64,000 nucleotides of DNA from Bacillota bacterium (GTDB lineage Bacteria; Bacillota; Clostridia; Lachnospirales; Lachnospiraceae), in NCBI GenBank assembly GCA_023412855.1, contig JAEZRJ010000086.1, positions 123,501 through 187,500 on the forward strand, written 5' to 3'. Below, one piece after another: positions 1-8,027 of this stretch (positions are counted from its first letter, which is position 1; the number at the start of each line of letters is the position of its first letter). A program made the translations under genes and the position numbers. Below the pieces are notes generated by a model. That model saw only the letters and a list, made by a program, of their open reading frames with translations. It made no database searches and was not told the DNA's origin.

Positions 1-306
1 ATTCTCATGTGAAACCGGCCTTACATCCATCCATGCCGCAACCCTGTATATTTGGTATGTATATGGATGTCCGTAATTGTTACTGATCGCTTTGCCGGTA
101 AGACCATATACCTTTCCGTTATATAATACTTCCTTGATAATGCAGTTTTTCAAGCTTCCGTACACTACCTCTTGTCCTACGGTAAAATAATAGGTGGGCT
201 CGTTCAAATATTGCAGGCTCTTTTCAATCGATAAGAGACCCTGCTGCCTTTCGTGTGCCAGCCTTTCCTTCAATGTTTGTTTCTTTGTTTTATTATTTTC
301 AGACAT
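1..306 (-). CDS. Hypothetical protein, C-terminus outside window
   Basis: An open frame runs on the minus strand from an ATG at 304-306 to the window edge, giving the first 102 residues of a protein. It begins MSENNKTKKQTLKERLAHE and continues with a charged helical N-terminus and then a beta-rich stretch containing YYFTVGQEVVYGSL. I do not recognise a family. The frame is missing from simple ORF lists because it has no stop inside the window. It is divergent from the coiled-coil gene that starts at 567. The call rests only on the open frame, the plausible start and sensible amino-acid composition. Confidence 0.6.
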   Translation of the reverse strand, partial: MSENNKTKKQTLKERLAHERQQGLLSIEKSLQYLNEPTYYFTVGQEVVYGSLKNCIIKEVLYNGKVYGLTGKAISNNYGHPYTYQIYRVAAWMDVRPVSHEN

Positions 307-487
307 TCCATACCTCTTATAAAGTTCTCCTATGATCCCTTTACGCCTTATATTCGGATAACAGCTATTTTTATTGTGTCTAATTCGGTCTATTATATAC
401 TATTCAGAAGCTTGCTTTTTTATGCGGAAAATATTAAAAAACGGCGAAAAAGCATCGTATTCTATTCAATATATAAAATTATGCCGA

Positions 488-540
488 TATAATTTGTGAT
501 AAGTTAATAAATGGATTTACATACAAATGGATTTGTATGA
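488..540 (+). promoter_or_regulatory. Possible promoter with short direct repeat
   Basis: A TATAAT hexamer lies at 488-493, upstream of the gene at 567, with only a weak -35 match (TTCAAT at 465-470). Just downstream is an imperfect direct repeat of AATGGATTT followed by ACATA or GTATGA, at about 510-524 and 526-540. The repeat sits near the expected transcription start and could be a regulator site. This is by eye only. Confidence 0.35.
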
Positions 541-566
541 ACAGAACAAGGAGGTTAGTATAAAAC

Positions 567-1358
567 ATGATGATACCCATAGCGGGAACAATCCGTAATG
601 CGGTGAAGCTGGCAGAGCTGGACAACAAGTGGCAGCAGCGAAAGAAGAATGCGGGGAAGGACCCTGCCCAGGCAGCGGATCCTCAGATACGGCAGTTTCA
701 AGAGGATTTACAGAGGATGCGGAAGAATAATCAGATGGCATCTATCAGTGCCAAATTGAAAGCGGGAGCTGGATTAACACCCGAAGAAATTAAATATTTA
801 CAGAAGAACAGTCCCGAGTTATATCGGGAGTATCTTGAGGTAAGAAACGAAAAAGAGGCCTATGAAAGACAGCTCAAGGCCTGCAAAACGAAGGAAGAAG
901 CAGAACGCCTCAAGATAAATAAGATGGGAAGCTTCATGGCAGAAGCGAAGGGAATTATGAGCAATGCCAGTATTCCCGAGGATAAGAAGCTGGAGCTTAT
1001 GGAGAAGCTTCAGAAAAAAGTTATGGGAGTCCAGACAGCACATATGGATTTCGTAAAATCTACGGAATATCAAGAGCTTCCTGAGGAAGAAGAGCTTTTA
1101 GAAAAAGAAGACTCTGAAGTCGAAATGCCGGAAGAACGTTTGGGACAGTCCGGGGAAGATGTTAAGGATATCAAGGATATCCCGGAAAATATCGGGAACG
1201 CAGAAGATAACGGAATAAAAATTGTCGAAGACGCCTCGATTCCAATATCAAAATTACATTATAAGTTCCATGAGGTTGAGGCTGCGATTGTGAGTTTTAC
1301 TAATTCTAAGGCATCGATACCGAAAAATCATGAGTATAAAACAAAGACCTTGAAATGA
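567..1358 (+). CDS. Hypothetical coiled-coil cytoplasmic protein
   Basis: A 263-residue protein with no signal peptide or membrane segment. Residues 15-160 are mostly charged, predicted helical and coiled-coil-like, with many Lys, Glu, Gln and Arg. A strongly acidic linker rich in Glu and Asp follows at about 165-215, then a short less charged tail. An AGGAGG ribosome site at 550-555 precedes the start, which is an ATG-ATG pair. I recognise no domain; proteins of this style occur in Lachnospiraceae without assigned function. A hairpin at 1395-1423 separates it from the convergent amt-glnK pair. It could be a scaffold or flagellum/secretion-associated protein, but nothing in the sequence shows that. 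Confidence 0.7.
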   Translation: MMIPIAGTIRNAVKLAELDNKWQQRKKNAGKDPAQAADPQIRQFQEDLQRMRKNNQMASISAKLKAGAGLTPEEIKYLQKNSPELYREYLEVRNEKEAYERQLKACKTKEEAERLKINKMGSFMAEAKGIMSNASIPEDKKLELMEKLQKKVMGVQTAHMDFVKSTEYQELPEEEELLEKEDSEVEMPEERLGQSGEDVKDIKDIPENIGNAEDNGIKIVEDASIPISKLHYKFHEVEAAIVSFTNSKASIPKNHEYKTKTLK

Positions 1359-1394
1359 GCAAAGTCTTCAAATTTCAAAAAAATAAACATAAAA

Positions 1395-1430
1395 GGGAGC
1401 ATTGCGGTAAAACGCAAGCTCCCTTGCTTA
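1395..1430. terminator. Bidirectional terminator hairpin
   Basis: GGGAGC at 1395-1400 pairs with GCTCCC at 1418-1423, extended inward by TTGCG/CGCAA with a bulge. It lies between two convergent genes. On the minus strand the hairpin is followed by TTTTAT, so it probably ends amt-glnK. On the plus strand it is followed by TTGCTTATATT. Confidence 0.65.
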
Positions 1431-1435
1431 TATTA

Positions 1436-1792
1436 TTAAACAACACCTTGAACAGCGTCATATCCCTTTTCCTTTGTCCGGATTTTCAAGGCGTTACGTA
1501 TTTCGTAGGTGAAAATTTTGCCGTCGCCCACTTCTCCGGTGTAAGCGGATTTTTGAATCGCATCGATTACCTTCATCTCCCATTCTTCAGAAGAGACAAC
1601 AATCTCAAATTTGACCTTAGGCTGCATGAGAATGTCGATTTCCGTACCGCGGACAACTTCGTTATAGCCCCTCTGAATGCCGCAGCCGATAACCTGTGAG
1701 ACAGTAATTCCGTTTACCTCAATGGCATTTAACGCGTCTTTTACGTCCTCCATTTTTTCTTCACGTACGATAGCTTCTACTTTTATAATCAT
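1436..1792 (-). CDS. glnK: P-II family nitrogen regulatory protein
   Basis: A 118-residue PII protein. Members of this family sense 2-oxoglutarate and ATP/ADP and usually bind and block the neighbouring Amt channel. The hallmarks are MIIKVEAIVREEKMEDV at the N-terminus, a T-loop with QRGYNEVVRGTEID, and the C-terminal GDGKIF and KIRT segments. The start is set at the ATG at 1790-1792 because AGGAGG precedes it; the longer frame overlaps the amt stop. It lies 14 bp after amt in the usual amt-glnK order. The uridylylation tyrosine of enterobacterial PII (Tyr51) is replaced by isoleucine, so regulation is probably by ligand alone. Confidence 0.93.
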   Translation of the reverse strand: MIIKVEAIVREEKMEDVKDALNAIEVNGITVSQVIGCGIQRGYNEVVRGTEIDILMQPKVKFEIVVSSEEWEMKVIDAIQKSAYTGEVGDGKIFTYEIRNALKIRTKEKGYDAVQGVV

Positions 1793-1806
1793 AGTCAACC
1801 TCCTTT

Positions 1807-3045
1807 TTAATCCCAACCGTTGAAGGATGGATAAGCATTTTCACCATGCTGACAAATATCAAGACCGAGTTTTTCGTCTTTGTCTTCTACGCGAAGAGGT
1901 GTAAATAACTTGACGATACCTGCACAGATAAATGTGCCTGCAACTGCAAGGGCGATAGAAATTACAATACCGGCTAACTGTGCTAAAAAGAGTCTCGTCT
2001 CACCGAATACCAGACCGTCCCACTGAGCCACGCCGTTGATGGAGCTTTGAGCGAACAAACCGGTAGCGATGCCTCCCCAAATACCTCCTATTCCGTGACA
2101 GCCGAAAGCGTCGAGGGAATCGTCGATTTTCAGTTTACCCTTAATAAAAGTGATTCCAAAATAACAGATAGGGCTTACGAGAGCGCCGATGATAAAGGAG
2201 GACCAAATCGGTACAAAGCCTGCGCCGGGCGTAATCGCTACAAGTCCGACTACAAGACCGGTAGAAGCGCCTACCAGAGTAGGTTTTCCTTCCTTTATAA
2301 TATCAATGAGCATCCAGGAAAGCAATGCCGAAGCAGCAGAAATTGCAGTTGTCATAAATGCGTGTGCCGCCAGACCATCAGCCTTTAAAGCGCTTCCGGC
2401 ATTGAAACCGAACCAGCCGAACCAAAGCAGGGATGCGCCCAGAGCGACGAAAGGAATATTATGGATGCGGTAAGAAACGTTTATGAAGCCTTTTCTGTTG
2501 CCGATAAGGTAAGCTAACAGCAGGGCGCTTACACCTGAACTGATATGCACGACATTACCGCCCGCAAAATCCACGGAACCGATAGAAGCTAAGAAGCCGC
2601 CCTGTCCCCATACCATATGAGCCAACGGATAATATACCACTACGGACCAAAGCGCGATGAATAGGAACAAAGCTTTAAAGCGCATACGTCCAACAACAGC
2701 ACCCGTGATCAGTGCAGGGGTAATCATTGCGAACATCATCTGGAAGGCCGTAAATACATAGTGAGGAATCGAATCGGCATAAGGGCCGGGCTCCATTCCC
2801 ACGCCATTTAAAGCAAAATAACGAAAATCTCCGATTATTCCTAAGTGATTGCCGCCAAAAGCCAGCGAATAACCGAATAAACACCACATAACGACTGAGA
2901 GACCCATTACAGAAACACAAGCCATCATAGTATTAACTACATTTTTACGACGCACGAGTCCTCCATAGAAGAAAGCGAGACCGGGTGTCATAAGAAATAC
3001 AAATGCGGTACAAATTAACATAAAACTAGTGTCGCCAGAATTCAT
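1807..3045 (-). CDS. amt: Ammonium transporter
   Basis: A 412-residue polytopic membrane protein of the Amt/MEP/Rh family, which conducts ammonium into the cell as a trimer. Family signatures include FMLICTAFVFLMTPGLAFFY near the N-terminus, the conserved AGGNVVHISSG segment, and DDSLDAFGCHGIGG. The last holds the DxxxxHGxGG motif with one of the twin pore histidines. About eleven membrane segments are expected and no N-terminal extension is seen. The start is placed at the ATG at 3043-3045, eight bases after GAGGAGG; the upstream in-frame TTG sits only two bases from that site. glnK follows directly, so the two form an operon. A terminator-like hairpin lies in its leader. Confidence 0.95.
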   Translation of the reverse strand: MNSGDTSFMLICTAFVFLMTPGLAFFYGGLVRRKNVVNTMMACVSVMGLSVVMWCLFGYSLAFGGNHLGIIGDFRYFALNGVGMEPGPYADSIPHYVFTAFQMMFAMITPALITGAVVGRMRFKALFLFIALWSVVVYYPLAHMVWGQGGFLASIGSVDFAGGNVVHISSGVSALLLAYLIGNRKGFINVSYRIHNIPFVALGASLLWFGWFGFNAGSALKADGLAAHAFMTTAISAASALLSWMLIDIIKEGKPTLVGASTGLVVGLVAITPGAGFVPIWSSFIIGALVSPICYFGITFIKGKLKIDDSLDAFGCHGIGGIWGGIATGLFAQSSINGVAQWDGLVFGETRLFLAQLAGIVISIALAVAGTFICAGIVKLFTPLRVEDKDEKLGLDICQHGENAYPSFNGWD

Positions 3046-3090
3046 TTTCAAATCCTCCTCTTTTATTTAGTTAGTCAGACCTTTACGCGT

Positions 3091-3133
3091 AAAAAAAAGA
3101 AGTCCGTGAGCGATAGACTCACTGGACTTCTTT
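3091..3133 (-). terminator. Terminator-type hairpin inside the amt leader
   Basis: AAGAAGTCC and GTGAG (3097-3110) pair with CTCAC and GGACTTCTT (3118-3132), with a single unpaired base. Read in the direction of amt, the stem is followed by a run of eight T (3098-3091). It lies between the amt promoter (3145-3173) and the amt start (3045), so it should stop most transcripts unless relieved. That is the layout of an attenuator. Confidence 0.75.
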
Positions 3134-3144
3134 GTCTAGAGGCC

Positions 3145-3173
3145 ATTATAGCATACAGATTTTCTTACAGCAA
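3145..3173 (-). promoter_or_regulatory. amt-glnK promoter
   Basis: On the minus strand TTGCTG (3173-3168) and TATAAT (3150-3145) are separated by 17 bases, a good housekeeping sigma-factor promoter. Transcription should start near 3138, immediately before the leader hairpin. Confidence 0.75.
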
Positions 3174-3247
3174 GAGAAATTTTAAAAAAATTAAAAATAA
3201 TATGAACTTTTTAAGAAGTGTACATGGAAAACGCGAGTGTCCATACG

Positions 3248-3276
3248 TTGACAAAAAAATATATATAATATAGAAT
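3248..3276 (+). promoter_or_regulatory. Promoter of the HD-domain gene
   Basis: TTGACA at 3248-3253 and TAGAAT at 3271-3276 are 17 bases apart in very AT-rich DNA. It would give a leader of about 150 bases before the HD-domain gene and is divergent from the amt promoter. Confidence 0.6.
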
Positions 3277-3434
3277 ATTGTTAAATTCCTCCTCATTTTT
3301 GATGTATATAGAATTTTTTTGATATACTTTTTGGTAATTTATTTATAAATTTATCAAGTCAAATGTGAGATTTGAATGGGATAAAAAAATAGATTTGCTT
3401 TATCAAAGTAACTTACTTATGGGGATGGGGAATT

Positions 3435-5477
3435 ATGGCTAATAAAAATAGTGTAGTAGCAGATACAATACATGGAAATATCCCGTTGACAGCATTGGAA
3501 AAAAGAGTTATTTCGCATGTGATTTTTAATAGACTTCATGATGTATATCAAAACTCGACAGTATATTTAACATTTCCTTGTAATAGAACAAAAAGATTTG
3601 AGCATAGTTTGGGTACTATGAAATTATGTAGTGATATGTTTTATGCAGCTATTCAGAACGCCGAAGTAAGTGTAAGAGATGAATTCTTTAATATATATAA
3701 AAATGAATTTTTATTAATTTTAAATGGTATTAAAAATAATAAATTTAATGTATATGATCAAAAGCTTGGTGGAAGAGTGAGAAAAGTTAAAATTGAAACT
3801 CTTCCTAATATAAATGAAAAATCTTCTATTTTTTTAAATAGTCCTATAGAATTAAATGAAAATCAGCTTACTTACTACATATTATTACAGTCTGTTAGAA
3901 TAGCTGCTTTGTTACATGATATAGGCCATCCCCCATATAGTCATATATCCGAATACGCCTTAAATAAAATTAGAGAAGAGTATAAAGATTTAAAGGAAAA
4001 TGATAGAGTAATAGAATTTAATAATATAATGGGTGAATTTTTCGGAAGTGATGAAAATGAATCAGACGAAAAAAAGAAAGATAAGAAAGCTCTTCATGAA
4101 CAAATGGGTAATAGAATTGTAAGTATCATTTTGGGAGATTCTATTAATGATATTGATGTTAACACGGCAAATACCAGACCTGATATATTGGATCGACAAG
4201 TATTTGAAATATTAGTAAAAGAAACTGTTGAAAGAATATTAGTGAATTATAAGCCATTTGACGTAATTCATAGAATAATAGACGGAACTTTAGACGGCGA
4301 CCGCTTAGATTATGTTACTCGAGATGCATTAAACTCTGGTATAGATAAAGGAATAATAGAATATGATAGACTTTGCTGTGGAATGACAATTGCTAAAAAT
4401 GAAAAGGGATTTTGGATTTGTCCCAATGTTAAGTCATTAAATACGGTTGAAGATTACTTAAACCGTAGATGGGACATATATAAAAATATAATTTTTCATC
4501 ATAGAGTTGTCAAAACAGACTATCTTTTACAGAATAGTATTGAAGAACTTTGCAGAGCATATTTGAATGGAGATATTGTTGGAGAAAATCAAGATAATGA
4601 TAGTGATTTACTCCCAGCAGATATATCAGGATTATGGAAGGCTTTGAAATCTTCTACTAATACAGATAGTGCATATGCAATATGTCAATGGGACGACGCG
4701 TGGTTAATGACTGTGCTTAAAAAGCATTTTTTTAATCAGTTTATAACAGGAACTGAGAAATATACCAAGTTATCTAAGCAGTTAACTGAATTATTGACAA
4801 ATAAAAAATATTATTTTTCTGTAATAAAAAGGTTAGAAGATTTCTTAATAATTGATAATGCAATAGCAAAATGCTTTAATGAACATAGTAGTGAGTTGTC
4901 AGAGAAAATAGAAAAGCTTAGAGAGCTAAGTTCATCATATAATAATAATGACAAAACAAAACTTGTTACAATAGATCCCTTCTTAAGCGGAATTGAGAGA
5001 ACCTTATTATTGTCAAAATCTTTGGACGAAAAAAAGACATTTCAGGGATTAATATTTTCACATCTCAAGAAAATATATAATACAATGTATTTAGAGGATA
5101 TGGATGTATCTAATTTATTAAACGAGGTTATATTAAAAGCTAAAGAATGCTTTCCAAACAATGCAATAGAAGATATCTTTTTTGTAGTTAAAAAGTATGA
5201 CATAGGTATAAAAAAACCTCTTAATTTTTATGATGAAAATCAGAAAAAAATGTTTGCTGTGCATGAGATAAGTTCAATAGCCAAAATACTAGATTTAAGT
5301 TACGATACTTTTCCGCAGTTTTTTATTTATATACTAAAAACAGATTCATATCAAGATATTAATTTAGACTTAAATAAATTTCTGAAGCTTATAGGAAAAG
5401 GAATCTCAGAAAACTTTTGTAAGAATTGGATTCTTATTCTAGATAAAAAAATTGAACAATATAATTCAGCCAAATAA
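3435..5477 (+). CDS. HD-domain phosphohydrolase, dGTPase/SAMHD1-like family
   Basis: A 680-residue soluble protein with the HD phosphohydrolase metal motif complete: His57 in RFEHSLG, His161-Asp162 in LLHDIGHPPYSH, and Asp289 in DGDRLDYVTRDA. This pattern matches the COG1078-type HD proteins related to dNTP triphosphohydrolases. The region after about residue 310 is long and unfamiliar. An acidic, lysine-rich insertion (about 197-215) follows the HD pair. Base composition is far more AT-rich than the flanking genes, which suggests transfer. A small gene follows after 15 bp and probably shares the operon. dNTP hydrolysis, perhaps in phage defence, is an inference; another nucleotide substrate is equally possible. 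Confidence 0.8.
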   Translation: MANKNSVVADTIHGNIPLTALEKRVISHVIFNRLHDVYQNSTVYLTFPCNRTKRFEHSLGTMKLCSDMFYAAIQNAEVSVRDEFFNIYKNEFLLILNGIKNNKFNVYDQKLGGRVRKVKIETLPNINEKSSIFLNSPIELNENQLTYYILLQSVRIAALLHDIGHPPYSHISEYALNKIREEYKDLKENDRVIEFNNIMGEFFGSDENESDEKKKDKKALHEQMGNRIVSIILGDSINDIDVNTANTRPDILDRQVFEILVKETVERILVNYKPFDVIHRIIDGTLDGDRLDYVTRDALNSGIDKGIIEYDRLCCGMTIAKNEKGFWICPNVKSLNTVEDYLNRRWDIYKNIIFHHRVVKTDYLLQNSIEELCRAYLNGDIVGENQDNDSDLLPADISGLWKALKSSTNTDSAYAICQWDDAWLMTVLKKHFFNQFITGTEKYTKLSKQLTELLTNKKYYFSVIKRLEDFLIIDNAIAKCFNEHSSELSEKIEKLRELSSSYNNNDKTKLVTIDPFLSGIERTLLLSKSLDEKKTFQGLIFSHLKKIYNTMYLEDMDVSNLLNEVILKAKECFPNNAIEDIFFVVKKYDIGIKKPLNFYDENQKKMFAVHEISSIAKILDLSYDTFPQFFIYILKTDSYQDINLDLNKFLKLIGKGISENFCKNWILILDKKIEQYNSAK

Positions 5478-5492
5478 AAAGGAGAAATATCC

Positions 5493-5732
5493 ATGTGTAA
5501 AATGTTAATATCATCCGAAGATAAAGTTGAACAGGTTAATTTTATTGTGTACAATATTGTTTTCTCTGAAAAAAGCGGTATATTTACTACAGAAAATGTA
5601 TATCAGCGTTTGAAAGCCCATCAAATAGATATTGAAAGAGGTAAACTTGAAAGCTTGTTTGAGTCATGGACAGATATGGGGATAATATTTGATAATGAGA
5701 AAGAATATGTAATTAATTCTGTCTTAATATGA
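5493..5732 (+). CDS. Small protein, winged-helix-like, partner of HD protein
   Basis: A 79-residue protein starting 15 bp after the HD-domain gene, with a GGAG ribosome site. It is AT-rich like its neighbour. The sequence (helix, then SGIFTTENVYQRLKAH, then ERGKLESLFESWTDMGII, then a short strand pair) reads like a compact winged-helix fold. No named family was recognised. Its tight spacing suggests co-expression with the HD protein, as a regulator or subunit. That role is inferred from position only. Confidence 0.6.
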   Translation: MCKMLISSEDKVEQVNFIVYNIVFSEKSGIFTTENVYQRLKAHQIDIERGKLESLFESWTDMGIIFDNEKEYVINSVLI

Positions 5733-5899
5733 TATTTGTAATAATATTGGTAATTGTATGAGAACTTATTAATAAATGAATATTGTGTATTTTTACTATT
5801 ACAAAAATGAAAAAATTTCGTTGTGTTTGGTTGTTTATAGGAACCTGACATAAAGCTGATTTTGCGTATAAAACTATGGAAATTAAGGAAAAAACAGAG

Positions 5900-5928
5900 T
5901 TGACATTTACCGGATCAAATGATATATT
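5900..5928 (+). promoter_or_regulatory. Promoter of the ABC-F leader
   Basis: TTGACA at 5900-5905 and TATATT at 5923-5928 have an exact 17-base spacer. Transcription would begin near 5935, about 415 bases ahead of the ABC-F start, leaving a long structured leader. Confidence 0.7.
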
Positions 5929-5962
5929 GATGGAGAAAATTCAAAGAATAGGAGATGTGTGG

Positions 5963-5983
5963 ATGATTATTTATTCTTGCTGA
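5963..5983 (+). CDS. Leader peptide uORF (MIIYSC)
   Basis: A six-codon frame, ATG to TGA, lies about 28 bases after the predicted transcription start. An AGGAG at 5950-5954 precedes it by eight bases. It fits the short leader peptides whose stalled translation controls antibiotic-resistance ABC-F genes. An overlapping ATG-TGT-GGA-TGA is also present just upstream. No other evidence of translation exists. Confidence 0.45.
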   Translation: MIIYSC

Positions 5984-6009
5984 TTAGTAACTGAATGATG
6001 TGCATGGTA

Positions 6010-6169
6010 ATTCGGCCGTTGGTGTGATGTAACGTGGCAGGCCGGAGTTTTGTTATCGTGCGGGCAGGAATAATTGAAATCGGACATCTTTTGATATTGT
6101 AAGCGCGGAATTATGCAGTATGCATAATTTCTGTATATCATTTATTACCATGAAGCCAATAGGCCGAAT
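6010..6169 (+). promoter_or_regulatory. Leader with alternative base pairing
   Basis: ATTCGGCC at 6010-6017 can pair with the near segment GGCCG at 6040-6044, or perfectly with GGCCGAAT at 6162-6169. The second pairing ends just before the terminator at 6189. Mutually exclusive stems of this kind suit a transcription attenuator. A further hairpin, AATTATGC/GCATAATT, lies at 6109-6129. Confidence 0.45.
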
Positions 6170-6188
6170 CGTAAAGATATGATTTGTC

Positions 6189-6220
6189 AGGTGCAGATAA
6201 TTATTTCTGCACCTTTTTTT
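6189..6220 (+). terminator. Intrinsic terminator in the ABC-F leader
   Basis: AGGTGCAG (6189-6196) pairs with CTGCACCT (6207-6214) around a ten-base AT loop and runs into seven T (6214-6220). It is 130 bases before the ABC-F start and after its promoter, so it probably attenuates that gene rather than ending the HD operon. Confidence 0.8.
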
Positions 6221-6351
6221 GTGACAGGAAATGTCATCCTATTATAAAAAAAGCCCTGCCGGACGGAATGAACAGATGCGCGCCGAGTAAAAGTAAAGGC
6301 TTAGGCACTGCATATGCATAGAACGGAGCCTATAAAACGGAGGTATTATAA

Positions 6352-7911
6352 ATGTCACAAATAAGTGTAAACCATTTAACTTTTTATTATGACGGAAGCT
6401 ATGACAATATATTTGAGGACGTCTCCTTCCAGATAGATACGGATTGGAAACTAGGATTTATTGCAAGAAACGGCAGAGGAAAGACTACCTTTTTAAATCT
6501 GCTTCAGGGAAAATATGAATATAAGGGGACTATAACGTCCTGCGTGGAATTCGAGTATTTCCCTTTTATAATATCCGACCGTACCAAGGATACGCTGACC
6601 TTAGTGGAGGAAATCTATCCTGATTACGAATTCTGGAAGGTATGCAGGGAACTGACACTGCTTCAAGTGGACACGGAGGTTTTCTACAGACCCTTTGACA
6701 CCTTGAGCAACGGAGAGCAGACGAAAGTAATGCTGGCGGTTCTTTTTTCCAAAGAAAACAGCTTTCTTTTGATCGACGAGCCTACCAACCATTTGGATAT
6801 GCAGACGAGAGAGCTGGTCAGTAACTATCTGAATAAGAAAAAAGGTTATATACTCGTATCCCATGACAGAATGTTTCTGGATGAGTGCATCGACCACGTG
6901 CTGACCATCAATAAGGCCAATATCGAAGTACAGCAGGGTAATTTTACCAGTTGGTGGGAGAACAAGATGAGGCAGGACGAATATGAACTGGCCGAGAATG
7001 AGCGGTTGAAAAGGGATATCCATCGCTTGAAAGAATCAGCCAGACAGTCTAAGGAATGGGCTGATAATGTGGAATCCACCAAAATAGGAAAAAAGTCGGA
7101 AAAATATGAAAAAAATATTGATACCAGAGCTTATGTAGGGGAGAAGTCCCGTCGTATGCAGATGCGCCGTAAAAATACAGAAAGGAGACAAGAGAGAGCG
7201 ATAGAAGAAAAATCGTCTTTACTTAAAAATATCGAGACCGCAGATGACCTTAAACTGTTCCCGCTCAGGCATCACAAGGACGTTTTAGTACGCCTTGAGA
7301 ATGTGGGAATCTCTTATCTGTCCCAGAGCGGAGAGGGGAATAGCAATGAAAAGCAGATAATTGACGGTTTTAATTTGGCAATCAGAAACGGCGAAAAAAT
7401 AGTGCTTCAAGGAAGAAACGGCTGCGGTAAGTCCAGCATCATAAAGGCTGTATTATCTAGTGTTTCAGAATCTGCGCACCAAAGCTATGACATAGAAAGA
7501 GAATATACCGGAAAAGTAAGCGGGCGGATCGAGCCGGTGGGAGGTCTGATCATTTCTTATGTACCTCAGGACACTTCTCACCTCTTTGGAAGTATTTCGG
7601 ACTATGCCAGGAAGTATGATATTGACGAGACTCTTTTTAAGGCGCTGCTCAGAAAGCTGGATTTTTCCAGAATCCAGTTCGAGAAGAACATGGAGGAATA
7701 CAGCGGAGGGCAGAAGAAAAAGGTACTCATCGCCAGAAGCCTATGCGAGCAGGCTCACCTTTATATTTGGGATGAACCCCTTAACTTTATCGACGTATTT
7801 TCCAGGATGCAGATCGAGGATTTGATTATGAAATATAGCCCCACCCTTCTTATGGTAGAGCATGATAAGGCCTTTGTAGACAAAATAAAAGCGAAAATAG
7901 TACAGCTTTAG
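6352..7911 (+). CDS. ABC-F ribosomal protection protein, Lsa/CplR-like
   Basis: A 519-residue soluble protein with two ATPase cassettes and no membrane domain. ABC-F proteins of this type enter the ribosomal E site and displace lincosamides, streptogramin A and pleuromutilins. Cassette 1 has Walker A GRGKTTF, signature LSNGEQTKV (usual LSGGE altered) and LLIDEPTNHLD. The interdomain linker is highly charged (about 200-290). Cassette 2 has GRNGCGKSS, YSGGQKKKV and WDEPLNFID, the last typical of Lsa-type proteins. Overall sequence resembles Lsa(A). The start has an ACGGAGG ribosome site. A promoter, uORF and terminator upstream suggest drug-induced attenuation. A housekeeping role without resistance remains possible. 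Confidence 0.88.
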   Translation: MSQISVNHLTFYYDGSYDNIFEDVSFQIDTDWKLGFIARNGRGKTTFLNLLQGKYEYKGTITSCVEFEYFPFIISDRTKDTLTLVEEIYPDYEFWKVCRELTLLQVDTEVFYRPFDTLSNGEQTKVMLAVLFSKENSFLLIDEPTNHLDMQTRELVSNYLNKKKGYILVSHDRMFLDECIDHVLTINKANIEVQQGNFTSWWENKMRQDEYELAENERLKRDIHRLKESARQSKEWADNVESTKIGKKSEKYEKNIDTRAYVGEKSRRMQMRRKNTERRQERAIEEKSSLLKNIETADDLKLFPLRHHKDVLVRLENVGISYLSQSGEGNSNEKQIIDGFNLAIRNGEKIVLQGRNGCGKSSIIKAVLSSVSESAHQSYDIEREYTGKVSGRIEPVGGLIISYVPQDTSHLFGSISDYARKYDIDETLFKALLRKLDFSRIQFEKNMEEYSGGQKKKVLIARSLCEQAHLYIWDEPLNFIDVFSRMQIEDLIMKYSPTLLMVEHDKAFVDKIKAKIVQL

Positions 7912-8027
7912 GTATCATCGATTCATAAAGTCTTATCCGTCCTGAACGTACGCGGAGCGAAAGTAACGTAGCAGGAACAAAAATTTGCCCTTTTCCGACC
8001 GTGTGTAACCTTGCCAATGGATGACGG

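Noticed and set aside
253..492. A 79-codon plus-strand frame
   Set aside because: It overlaps the minus-strand partial gene and the promoter region and is hydrophobic by AT bias only.
5876..5983. A 35-codon open frame ending in MIIYSC
   Set aside because: It contains the -35 and -10 of a consensus promoter and lacks a ribosome site at its first ATG; only its last six codons, with an SD, are kept as a uORF.
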